This document shows positions 7,625 to 16,020 of a stretch of 64,000 bases of DNA, in pieces. Position numbers and translations under genes: made by a program. Below the pieces are notes generated by a model. The model worked only from the letters and a program-made list of their open reading frames with translations. It searched no databases and was not told where the DNA came from. Source of the stretch: Hespellia sp. (GTDB taxonomy: Bacteria; Bacillota; Clostridia; Lachnospirales; Lachnospiraceae); the NCBI GenBank assembly GCA_028694105.1, contig JAQUUC010000008.1:1-64000 (forward strand), in the 5' to 3' direction. The first letter of the stretch is position 1; each line of letters starts with the position of its first letter.

Positions 7625-8977
7625 ATGGGAACGAAAAGAATGAGAGAGAATAGTTTTTATAGAAACTTTTTTAATATCTACATAGCATTAGTGTTGCAGA
7701 ATGTAATTACAATCAGTGTGAATCTTGCTGATAATATTATGCTCGGATCATACAGTGAATCCGCATTAGCCGGTGTGGCAGCAGTCAATCAGATTCAATT
7801 TGTTTATCAACAACTTCTGATGGCACTTGGAGAAGGCGTTGTAATTTTTTGCAGTCAATATTGGGGTAAAAGAGAAATCGAACCTATGAAGAAAATTTCT
7901 TCCATTGCAATGCATGCGGCACTTGGGATTGGAATAATCTTATTTCTGGCAGTCAGTATATTTCCTATGCAAAGCATGCACATTTTCACAACAGAACCGG
8001 CAATTGCTGCAGAAGGGGTAAGATATCTTACTGTTATTCGATTTACATATCTGTTTTTTGCTGTTACACAAATATTACTGGCGACGCTTCGAAGCGTGGA
8101 GACAGTGAAAATCGCATTTTATATGTCTATCGTAACATTTTTTATCAACTGTGGAATGAACTATATCCTGATCTTCGGTCACTTTGGGGCACCGGAACTA
8201 GGGAGCGCAGGAGCTGCAATTGGGACATTGTGTGCAAGAATTGTAGAATGTATGGTCATCATTTGGTTTGTGAAAAAGAAAGATACAAAGTTAGGTCTTA
8301 AGTTGACGGATTATGGACAACGGGATGCAAAGTTAAGAAAAGCATATTTTAAAATAACGATTCCGATGTTATTTGTTCAGGGGCTGTGGGGAGTCAATAC
8401 AGCACTCCAGACAGCGATTCTGGGGCATATGACAGCGGCAGCCATCGCAGCCAACAGCGCAGCCTCGAATCTGTTCCTGCTGGTAAAGTCCACCGCGGTA
8501 GGTGCGGCATCGACGGCATCAGTTATAATTGGAAAAACAATTGGGATGGGCGATATGGATCAGGTGAAGCTCAACGCAAAAAAGCTTCAGAAATTATTTC
8601 TTATCATTGGAATCTGTTCGGGTGTGTTGTTGTTCTTTTTGAGAATCCCGGTATTAAGTCTCTATAATTTGCAGCCAGCTACAAAAGCAATGGCAAATAC
8701 ATTTTTGATGATACTGAGTGTAGTGTGTGTCGGAATGTCTTATCAGATGCCGACGAATAATGGAATCATTCGTGGTGGTGGAAATGCAATGTTTGTAGTA
8801 AAGATGGACTTGATTAGTATCTGGTGCATCGTGATTCCACTTTCGCTGTTCATGGCGTTCGTGGTAAAGGCGTCTCCGGTGGTCGTGGTATGCTGTCTGA
8901 ATGCAGACCAAATATTTAAATGTGTTCCTGCATATTTAGAATCACATTACGGAAACTGGATTCGAAAGCTTACATAA
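7625..8977 (+). CDS. MATE-family efflux transporter 1
   Basis: Multidrug and toxin extrusion transporter, 450 aa with about twelve hydrophobic helices. The N-terminal half has the typical VNLADNIMLGSYSESALAGV segment, and the second half repeats the pattern (GHMTAAAIAANSAASNLF). It would exchange Na+ or H+ for organic cations or drugs at the cell membrane. The start is unclear: ATG 7625 lacks a good ribosome site, while ATG 7640 has a GGGA upstream. A second MATE gene follows 80 bp downstream, diverged in sequence, so it is not a recent duplicate. Export of plant phenolics or aglycones is possible but not shown. Confidence 0.9.
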   Translation: MGTKRMRENSFYRNFFNIYIALVLQNVITISVNLADNIMLGSYSESALAGVAAVNQIQFVYQQLLMALGEGVVIFCSQYWGKREIEPMKKISSIAMHAALGIGIILFLAVSIFPMQSMHIFTTEPAIAAEGVRYLTVIRFTYLFFAVTQILLATLRSVETVKIAFYMSIVTFFINCGMNYILIFGHFGAPELGSAGAAIGTLCARIVECMVIIWFVKKKDTKLGLKLTDYGQRDAKLRKAYFKITIPMLFVQGLWGVNTALQTAILGHMTAAAIAANSAASNLFLLVKSTAVGAASTASVIIGKTIGMGDMDQVKLNAKKLQKLFLIIGICSGVLLFFLRIPVLSLYNLQPATKAMANTFLMILSVVCVGMSYQMPTNNGIIRGGGNAMFVVKMDLISIWCIVIPLSLFMAFVVKASPVVVVCCLNADQIFKCVPAYLESHYGNWIRKLT

Positions 8978-9057
8978 AAGTAAACAACAAAAAGGGTATA
9001 GGCGAGAGGAATCTGATAAGATACAATTAATATATTAGAGGATTAGTAGGGAGAGTT

Positions 9058-10437
9058 ATGAACATTATAAAAAAATTATTTGAACCGGTGGATATGACGG
9101 TTGGTACACCGTGGAAACAGATTACGCTGTTTACAGTACCGATGCTGATTGGAAATATTGCACAGCAGCTATATAACACAGTCGACAGCATTGTGGTTGG
9201 ACGATACGTTGGAGATAATGCACTTGCCGCAGTGGGAAGTGCCGGACCAATCCTGAACCTGCTGATTGTACTTTTTGTCGGAATCAGCGTGGGAGCCGGA
9301 ATTGTCGTGTCACAGTATTTTGGTGCAAGACAGAGAGAGAATCTTTCCGGAGCGATTGGAAATTGTATCACTTTAACAGCGATTGCCTCACTCATTATTA
9401 TGATTATGGCACCGCTGATTTCAAGACCATTATTACAGCTTCTGCACACGCCGGACAGCATTATTGATTGGTGCAATTCTTATCTAATCATTCTGTTTCT
9501 TGGGGCTGCAGGCCTGGGGTACTATAATATTCTGAGTGGGGTTCTTCGAGGTCTTGGCGATTCGATGTCCGCACTGTGGTATCTTTTGATATCCACAGTG
9601 ATTAATATCGTCTTAGATATTTTATTCGTAGGAACTTTTGGAATGGGAGTCAATGGAGTTGCGCTTGCAACAATTATTGCACAGGGAATTTCTGCAGTTT
9701 TATGTCTGCTCAAATTACTGCGAATGACAGAGTACTTTGATTTAAGTCTGCATCATCTGAAACTGATAAAAAAACATGCAGTCAATATTATTCGACTTGG
9801 AGTTCCGTCCGGAGTCACGCAGGCTGTATTCTCGATGGCAACGATTGTGGTTCAGTCGCTGACGAACAGCTTTGGAGAACAATTTATTGCTGCGAATGTA
9901 ATTGTTATGCGTGTGGATGGTTTTGCAATGCTTCCGAATTTTTCGTTTGGAAATGCACTTACAACATATGCAGGACAGAACATTGGTGCAAAACAGATGA
10001 AGCGCGTGGAAGAAGGAGCAAAGCAGGGAACCTGGCTGGCAGTTGGGACGACTGGCGTAATTACAGCACTCATTGTAATCTTTGGAAAGTATCTGATGGG
10101 AATCTTTACGACCACACAGGAACTGGTTGACTTAAGTATGCGTATGATGTGCATTCTTGCAGTTGGATATATCGCTATGGCGGTGACACAGAGCCTTTCC
10201 GGTGTCATGCGCGGGGCAGGAGACACAACGACTCCGATGTGGATCTCGTTTGTGGTAACGATTATCATCCGTGTGCCATTGGCATATTCACTAGTATATC
10301 TGACGAAGTCCGATGCATATCCACAGGGACGATGCGAATGCATCTTTATTTCGCTGCTGGTTGCATGGATTATCGGAGCGACGATCACAACCATCTTCTA
10401 CAAACGAGGCAGGTGGAAGACAAAAGCAATTGATTAA
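9058..10437 (+). CDS. MATE-family efflux transporter 2
   Basis: Second MATE transporter, 459 aa and about twelve helices. N-terminal landmarks are TVPMLIGNIAQQLYNTVDSIVVGRYVG and ALAAVGSAGPI; the matching second-half segment is MRGAGDTTTPMWISF. A GGGAGAGTT ribosome site precedes ATG 9058. This subtype (NorM/DinF-like, MepA group) is the most common MATE type in gut clostridia. It has its own terminator and precedes the first AraC-GH39 regulator. The substrate is unknown. Confidence 0.92.
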   Translation: MNIIKKLFEPVDMTVGTPWKQITLFTVPMLIGNIAQQLYNTVDSIVVGRYVGDNALAAVGSAGPILNLLIVLFVGISVGAGIVVSQYFGARQRENLSGAIGNCITLTAIASLIIMIMAPLISRPLLQLLHTPDSIIDWCNSYLIILFLGAAGLGYYNILSGVLRGLGDSMSALWYLLISTVINIVLDILFVGTFGMGVNGVALATIIAQGISAVLCLLKLLRMTEYFDLSLHHLKLIKKHAVNIIRLGVPSGVTQAVFSMATIVVQSLTNSFGEQFIAANVIVMRVDGFAMLPNFSFGNALTTYAGQNIGAKQMKRVEEGAKQGTWLAVGTTGVITALIVIFGKYLMGIFTTTQELVDLSMRMMCILAVGYIAMAVTQSLSGVMRGAGDTTTPMWISFVVTIIIRVPLAYSLVYLTKSDAYPQGRCECIFISLLVAWIIGATITTIFYKRGRWKTKAID

Positions 10438-10440
10438 AGC

Positions 10441-10500
10441 AGACAAGAGAGCTCATTCGTTGATTCCATAGTAATCATTTTGTGGGCTCTTTTATTGTCT
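10441..10500 (+). terminator. Probable terminator after second MATE gene
   Basis: Two nested complementary pairs (AGACAA with TTGTCT outside, AGAGCTCA with TGGGCTCT inside) enclose a 26-nt loop, with a short TTTTA within the 3' arm. The form is weaker than the other terminators. Confidence 0.5.
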
Positions 10501-10515
10501 GATCATTCACGCCCC

Positions 10516-10544
10516 TTGTCTTAAAATTCAAAATCAGTTATAAT
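10516..10544 (+). promoter_or_regulatory. Promoter of first AraC-GH39 gene
   Basis: TTGTCT (10516-10521), 17 bp and a perfect TATAAT (10539-10544), 25 bp before the start codon at 10570. Confidence 0.7.
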
Positions 10545-10569
10545 TTTCCTGAAAGGTACGGGTAGAAAT

Positions 10570-12975
10570 ATGGAACTTATGAGAAATATTATGGATTTCG
10601 ATTTTGTCACAAAGAAGATGCAGGATACACATTTTCATCAGAATTTGGAGATTGTGTATGTTCTGGATGGCGAAATGGAAATTCAGATAGAGACAGAGTC
10701 TTATCATATGGAAAAGGGAGATTATTTGCTGATTAACGCAAATAAACGACATTCTTATAAAAAAACTTCCGGAGAATTGCTGGTAGCAAGCTTTTGGATT
10801 AATTATTCTATGCTTTCAGAGTATCTTGAGACGAATCAGCTTCTCTTTTGGTGCAATACGGTAGCTGATAAAAGCGATGAATATGAACAATTGAAAAAAG
10901 TTCTGGACCAGATTCTAAATCATTTTTATGACAAGGAGAAAGAGGGGGCGCTGTATCTGAGTAGTATTTATTATGAAGCACTCTATCTTCTCAGTTCGTA
11001 TTTTATGATTAAATCGGATGACAGCAGACTCAAAAGTCTGGGGCAGCGTGAGAATTCCCGTGTGTTTGAAATTCAGAATTATGTGCAGTCAAATTATACG
11101 AAGCAGATTAGTCTGAATGATCTGGCAAAAAAACTGTATTTATCAAACGCCTACCTGTCCAAATATATTAAGAAGAATTTCGGCCTTAGTTTTTTGGAGT
11201 ATGTGAACAATATACGGTTGTTTCATGCAGTAGATGAGCTGTTATATAGTGAAAAAAGAATTACCAGAATTGCACTTGATAATGGGTTCGCGACAACTGC
11301 TTCTTTTAACAAGGCATTTAAGGACAGCTATAATATGACACCTTCGGTTTATCGAACAACAGTCCGGCAGGAATCAAAAGCTGTGGAGTCTGGAGATGAA
11401 TCAAAACAACAGATCAGCCAAAGGGTAAAAGAATATTTGAGCGGTGTAACGGCAACACCGGATGAAGGTTCGACAAAGAATCTGGATGAGGTCACAATCG
11501 ATGCGAGGAAAACAACACCGCTTTCCAGAACATGGGATGAAATTATCAATATTGGAAAAATTGATGAGCTGTTAGACCGCACCATGCAGGAACACATCCT
11601 AATCCTGAAACAAGAAATTGGTTTTCGATATGTCAGAGTCTGGAATATCTTCATTAAGGAGATGTATGAAGAAATTGATGGAGCGTGGCATTATAACTTT
11701 AGCCGGGTGGATCGGGGTCTTGATTTCCTTGTCAAGAACGGATTCAAACCATATATCGAACTTTCGTTTAAACCATTAGATGTGAGCTTTTCACTTAATT
11801 CCACATTGTCGGAGAGAGAGAATGATATTATTTTCCACGATCGCAATAGTTACCAGAAAATCATGAATGATTTCGCAGCACATTTGACGAATCGATATGG
11901 CATTGATGAGATTGAATCCTGGTATTTTGAATTATGGAAAGATGACCGAATGAATATGCAGGATGAAAAGGGATGGTACTTTGACTGTTTTGAAATTGGC
12001 TATCAGGCATTAAAGCGTGTTTCTGAGAAAATGAAAGTAGGAGGTGCCGGTTTTGCCCTCGGTTATGACAGATATCAATACAACAAGCTGATTCAAAACT
12101 GGAAAATGCAGAATGTCAGACCTGATTTTATCAGTGTGTACTCGTTCTCATATTTACTGATTCAGCAGGATGGAGTTTATTTTGGAAAGCGCTCGCTGGA
12201 CAATGGTTTTGTGAAGAATCAGCTGGAGCTGTTCAGAAAAGTACTTCAGGAAGAGGACTTTATGCCGGAAGAGTTGCATATTACAGAATGGAACTTTACG
12301 ATATCCAGTCGTAACTGCATCAATGATAGCTGCGCTCAGGGTGCTTATATCATGAAAACATGTATTGATTCAGTCGAAAATGGAGTCTCAAAGATGGGAT
12401 ACTGGCATGGCTCGGATCTTCATTCGGAATATTTTGATTCGGAGTTTGTGCTCTGTGGAGACAATGGCCTTCTCTCCCGGGAAGGTGTGAAGAAGCCATC
12501 GTTTTATGCGTTTCATTTTATGCATTTTATGAAAGACAGGCTGCTCACCAAAACAGAACATGCGCTGCTGACAACAGATGGAAGGAATAATTATACGATT
12601 GCGTGTCATAATTGCAAACAGTTCAACTATCGTTACATGATGAAAGAAGAGAACGATGTTTCGGTAGAGGATTTAGAAGAGATATACGAGGATTTGGATG
12701 CGATTCACCTGCGATTCAAAATCGGGCATGTTGAAAATGGTGAGTACCTGATGCGAATTTATTATGTGAATCGAGAAAATGGAAGCGTGCAGGATATTTG
12801 GAAAGACATGCAGTATCTCAAGAATCTGTCCGGAGGTGAAAGTGATTATATGCAGAGAGCTGCAACTCCAAAGGTGGAGCTGCGACAGATTAAAGTGGAA
12901 GACGGGGTCCTGCATGTGGAGACGAAACTCAAGGCACATGAGATAAGAATGCTGGATATACATTATCTGTATTAG
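10570..12975 (+). CDS. AraC-family regulator fused to GH39-like domain (1)
   Basis: 801-aa fusion. Residues about 15-80 form a cupin-like sensor. Residues about 165-265 form an AraC double HTH (ISLNDLAKKLYLSNAYLSKYI and ITRIALDNGFATTASFNKAF). From about 325 it resembles a GH39 beta-xylosidase-type TIM barrel with a C-terminal beta domain. Both GH39 glutamates appear kept: acid/base in WYFELW, where the usual Asn before Glu is Phe, and nucleophile in HITEWN. It may bind a plant oligosaccharide or glycoside as signal; catalysis is uncertain because of the Asn loss. It is followed 21 bp later by a YesL gene, and three similar fusions lie at 13645, 15956 and 33616. Confidence 0.87.
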   Translation: MELMRNIMDFDFVTKKMQDTHFHQNLEIVYVLDGEMEIQIETESYHMEKGDYLLINANKRHSYKKTSGELLVASFWINYSMLSEYLETNQLLFWCNTVADKSDEYEQLKKVLDQILNHFYDKEKEGALYLSSIYYEALYLLSSYFMIKSDDSRLKSLGQRENSRVFEIQNYVQSNYTKQISLNDLAKKLYLSNAYLSKYIKKNFGLSFLEYVNNIRLFHAVDELLYSEKRITRIALDNGFATTASFNKAFKDSYNMTPSVYRTTVRQESKAVESGDESKQQISQRVKEYLSGVTATPDEGSTKNLDEVTIDARKTTPLSRTWDEIINIGKIDELLDRTMQEHILILKQEIGFRYVRVWNIFIKEMYEEIDGAWHYNFSRVDRGLDFLVKNGFKPYIELSFKPLDVSFSLNSTLSERENDIIFHDRNSYQKIMNDFAAHLTNRYGIDEIESWYFELWKDDRMNMQDEKGWYFDCFEIGYQALKRVSEKMKVGGAGFALGYDRYQYNKLIQNWKMQNVRPDFISVYSFSYLLIQQDGVYFGKRSLDNGFVKNQLELFRKVLQEEDFMPEELHITEWNFTISSRNCINDSCAQGAYIMKTCIDSVENGVSKMGYWHGSDLHSEYFDSEFVLCGDNGLLSREGVKKPSFYAFHFMHFMKDRLLTKTEHALLTTDGRNNYTIACHNCKQFNYRYMMKEENDVSVEDLEEIYEDLDAIHLRFKIGHVENGEYLMRIYYVNRENGSVQDIWKDMQYLKNLSGGESDYMQRAATPKVELRQIKVEDGVLHVETKLKAHEIRMLDIHYLY

Positions 12976-12996
12976 GAAAAGAAAGAGGTCTAAATT

Positions 12997-13629
12997 ATGT
13001 CAGAATTTTTCAATATCGACAACCCGATTATGTCGGGAATTTTAAAAGTCATGAATTGCATCCTGCTTTGTATTGTATGGTTAATCTGCTGTATTCCAAT
13101 ATTCACAGTTGGAGCAGCATCTACATCTTTATATTATACAGTGCAGAAAGTTCTGAAGAACGACAGAGGGTATCTTCTTAGTGAATTCTTCCACAGTTTT
13201 CGAAAGAATTTTAAGCAGTCTACCTTAGCGTGGCTGATTTTTCTTGTGGTTGGAGTAATCTTTGCAGGAGATATCAGGATATGCAAGATGATTATAGAAA
13301 GCGGAAATGTTTGGGGAAATGTATATGTCGTATTCTATTTCTTTTTAGCAATAGAGTTCTTGTATGCAGTCTATGTGCTGGCCTATATTGCAAGGTTTGA
13401 GAATTCACTAAAAATTATCTTTAAGAATTCACTCATTCTAATGTTCCGTCATATTGGAACAACGCTGCTTATTGCAGCAATTGCAGTGTTCTGTGGTGTG
13501 TGCATGTACATTCTGCCACCGGTTACGTTCATTGTTCCGGTTGTTATGGTGTGGTTTATCAGCTTCACCTTAGAGAAAGTCTTTATTCGTTATATGACGG
13601 AAGAAGAGAAGATGGATGCTATGCTGTGA
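12997..13629 (+). CDS. YesL-family (DUF624) membrane protein
   Basis: Integral membrane protein of 210 aa with five or six hydrophobic segments. The N-terminal LLCIVWLICCIPIFTVGAA and the TSLYYTVQKVLK that follows are the hallmark of YesL/DUF624 proteins. These are commonly encoded with AraC-type regulators and LplABC-like oligosaccharide transporters (B. subtilis yes/rhamnogalacturonan genes). The molecular role is not established; an accessory to sugar uptake is usually proposed. AAAGAGGTC precedes ATG 12997. It follows the AraC-GH39 gene by 21 bp and is convergent to the next regulator. Confidence 0.85.
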   Translation: MSEFFNIDNPIMSGILKVMNCILLCIVWLICCIPIFTVGAASTSLYYTVQKVLKNDRGYLLSEFFHSFRKNFKQSTLAWLIFLVVGVIFAGDIRICKMIIESGNVWGNVYVVFYFFLAIEFLYAVYVLAYIARFENSLKIIFKNSLILMFRHIGTTLLIAAIAVFCGVCMYILPPVTFIVPVVMVWFISFTLEKVFIRYMTEEEKMDAML

Positions 13630-13639
13630 CAGCATCCAT
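13612..13639. repeat. Inverted repeat over the YesL stop codon
   Basis: ATGGATGCT (13612-13620) and AGCATCCAT (13631-13639) form a 9-bp stem with a 10-nt loop that contains the end of the YesL gene. The convergent regulator ends at 13645. It may act as a two-way transcription stop, though there is no T tract on either side. Confidence 0.5.
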
Positions 13640-13644
13640 CGGGA

Positions 13645-16020
13645 TTACACAACTCTCAGAAATTCAAAGAACTGGACTTCGTGTGGTGAAAGTGTGATAT
13701 CCATATGAAGTGTGTCGTTAAAATCAGTATAATGAATATCCTGTCTTGGAATTGAGGTCTGCCTGTAATAGGCGGCCTCTTTTTCTGTAAAATGGAGAAT
13801 CGTTGTCAGCAGTTCAGAAGAAGTTGTATTCCCCTGCTTCAAAATACGAATGTATTTATCTAAAGCACTGCCATAATTTCGATTTAAAGAAAATCGTGTT
13901 ACTTTGTAACGGCCTTGCAGGATGCCTGCACATTCGAGATGAAATACCTGATGGGAAGCCTCTTCAAAAATGGAATAGGTATCTTCCAGTGTGACATCGT
14001 CTAAAGAGTTCATACAGAACTGTTTATTGAAATGCACATAATGGAAGACAAGGAGCTGGTAACGGTTGGATGAATTGCAGGTCAGGATATAATTGTCACC
14101 AAAGGAAACGAGATTTCGTCCAAGGCTGGTAAGGAAATTATATGCGTGAAGAACAGGATTTGGAATTCCATTCTTTGATATCATACCTGATTCAATATGC
14201 TGGTTATTGCGTGGATGATCGTCATCGGAGGGCTGCGAAGTGAATCCATTGAACGCAATGCATCTACATTGCGAAAACAGCTTCAAATAGCTTTTACATA
14301 GAAAAGCGGCGAGGTAAACAGAGTTGTAAATATAGTTATTACCAAAAACGGTAGCTCCAAGCTCCGTGATAAAAATCGGCGTCTGTGGATATTCAAGACG
14401 AATAAATTCTTGATATCTGCAGAAAGACTGATAAATATGATCCGTATCAGGAGAGATAATCGCTGCAACATCAAAAGAAGACTCCTCGCTTAAAGGGGAG
14501 AGTTCGTATGAATAGCCATAAAGTGATATGAAATCAAAAGAAGCATGGTGTCGTGCATAACACTGTAAATGGTGTTTGAACTGTTCAAAATCACCTGCCA
14601 TGTTATAGCCCGGACCACCTACCATGCATTCTGGGAGTATCTTTTTGATGGTGTGATAAACGTCTGAGTAAAAGCGGATATAATCGGAGGGAGCATCGGT
14701 AAGCGAGAGCTGTTCATCATGTCCGATTGTTACTTCGAAGCGCCATGAGGATACGAAACTATATCCATAGCGGTAAATACAATGTTTTAACAATTCTGCT
14801 AATGATTCAAAATCAAAAGAAGGGCTGCTGCTATCCGAAGAAGACTCTGCGTCAGGCGCTATATGCGTTTTTTCGAGTTTGATGAATGGAGCCATATTAA
14901 GAGAACCCAAAAAATCGATAAAGGTATCGAGATTAGTAAAATTATAAATACCGCTTTGTTTATCATGGGTAATGATTTTTTCTGAAAAAATATCAGCGAT
15001 TCGAACATACTTTACTGAAAGTGTTTTGTGATATCGTATGAAGGAATCATAAAAAGAGGCTGTTAAAAGGTTATCTAAAGAACCTAGATTGATTGTATCA
15101 TTCCATGATTTGTAATAAGGCGCAGTATGTTTTGTGTTAATTTGAATCTGATTATTTAAAGGAGCTGATAAATCAGGTATGTAGGTATCAGAATTCGTTT
15201 CGGAGAGAAACTTCTTTTTTCCTTTCTGTCTGTTTCGCTTATACTCGCTTGGAGAACACTGGTAATAATCCTTAAATGATTTATTAAAGGCGGCGACATT
15301 AGGAAAACCATTATCATAGGCAATGTTGGCTACAGAAGAATCAGTCTCAAGTAATTCAATTACAGCGTTTTGAAGTCGAACCTGTGTCAGGTATTTTAGG
15401 AACGTGGTGCCAAGGTTCTTTTTGATAAATGCAGACAGATATCGCGGCGTTAAGAACAATTCTTCGGACAGAGTTGTCAGGGACAGGGCCTGATTGTAAT
15501 TGGAATGTATATAGGAAATAATCTGGCTGATACGTTCTGCATTTGTTTGTTCGCTGGCTGTTATATAATCAGGGACTAAGTTTTGGACATAATTTCTGCA
15601 CAGACACTCTGAAAGCTGATAAATTAGAGAGATAACAGTCTTTTCGTTATCGACGGCATAGAAGGCTGAACAGAAATCAGTTAATATTCTTCGCAGTTCT
15701 TTATAATCGTTTGATGGAAACAGTACAGAGTTACATACCAGCCTGCTGTTTAAAGGAATCATCCGTGCGATGGAAGATTCGTCAATGCGCAGGCTCAAGA
15801 GCGTATTTGCAGTGAGCGGACGAAGCGAAAAAGTGGCGTTTGGAGAAATAATCATAACATCATCTTTTTGGAGTGTATAGTTTTCATCGCCGGAATGGTA
15901 GGCAACAGTTCCTTTTTGAATAAGATAAAACTGATAATCCTCTGAGACAGGGGAATCAATACTGGTTATATGTATCATTTTGCTGTTTATTTTTGTAGAT
16001 AGCTGAGCGCGGATATACAT
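13645..16020 (-). CDS. AraC-family regulator fused to GH39-like domain (2)
   Basis: 791-aa AraC-GH39 fusion. Order: cupin-like N-terminus (FYLIQKGTVAYHSGDE), AraC HTH pair (LSLTTLSEELFLTPRYLSAFI, SVANIAYDNGFPNVAAFNKSF), then a GH39-like barrel. Putative nucleophile Glu is in IFITELGAT. The acid/base position reads SWRFEVTIG, Glu present but the surrounding NEP-type motif is lost. ATG 16020 is chosen because AAAGGAG lies 6 nt upstream; an ORF start at 16056 has no such site. The first 65 bp overlap the end of the upstream regulator gene in another frame, suggesting translational coupling of two related regulators. Confidence 0.85.
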   Translation of the reverse strand: MYIRAQLSTKINSKMIHITSIDSPVSEDYQFYLIQKGTVAYHSGDENYTLQKDDVMIISPNATFSLRPLTANTLLSLRIDESSIARMIPLNSRLVCNSVLFPSNDYKELRRILTDFCSAFYAVDNEKTVISLIYQLSECLCRNYVQNLVPDYITASEQTNAERISQIISYIHSNYNQALSLTTLSEELFLTPRYLSAFIKKNLGTTFLKYLTQVRLQNAVIELLETDSSVANIAYDNGFPNVAAFNKSFKDYYQCSPSEYKRNRQKGKKKFLSETNSDTYIPDLSAPLNNQIQINTKHTAPYYKSWNDTINLGSLDNLLTASFYDSFIRYHKTLSVKYVRIADIFSEKIITHDKQSGIYNFTNLDTFIDFLGSLNMAPFIKLEKTHIAPDAESSSDSSSPSFDFESLAELLKHCIYRYGYSFVSSWRFEVTIGHDEQLSLTDAPSDYIRFYSDVYHTIKKILPECMVGGPGYNMAGDFEQFKHHLQCYARHHASFDFISLYGYSYELSPLSEESSFDVAAIISPDTDHIYQSFCRYQEFIRLEYPQTPIFITELGATVFGNNYIYNSVYLAAFLCKSYLKLFSQCRCIAFNGFTSQPSDDDHPRNNQHIESGMISKNGIPNPVLHAYNFLTSLGRNLVSFGDNYILTCNSSNRYQLLVFHYVHFNKQFCMNSLDDVTLEDTYSIFEEASHQVFHLECAGILQGRYKVTRFSLNRNYGSALDKYIRILKQGNTTSSELLTTILHFTEKEAAYYRQTSIPRQDIHYTDFNDTLHMDITLSPHEVQFFEFLRVV

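Noticed and set aside
8386..8667. 93-codon plus-strand frame inside the first MATE gene
   Set aside because: Out-of-frame shadow, no ribosome site.
10570..12975. Separate GH39 xylosidase gene
   Set aside because: The GH39-like part is continuous in frame with the AraC part, with no internal ribosome site or start that would split it.
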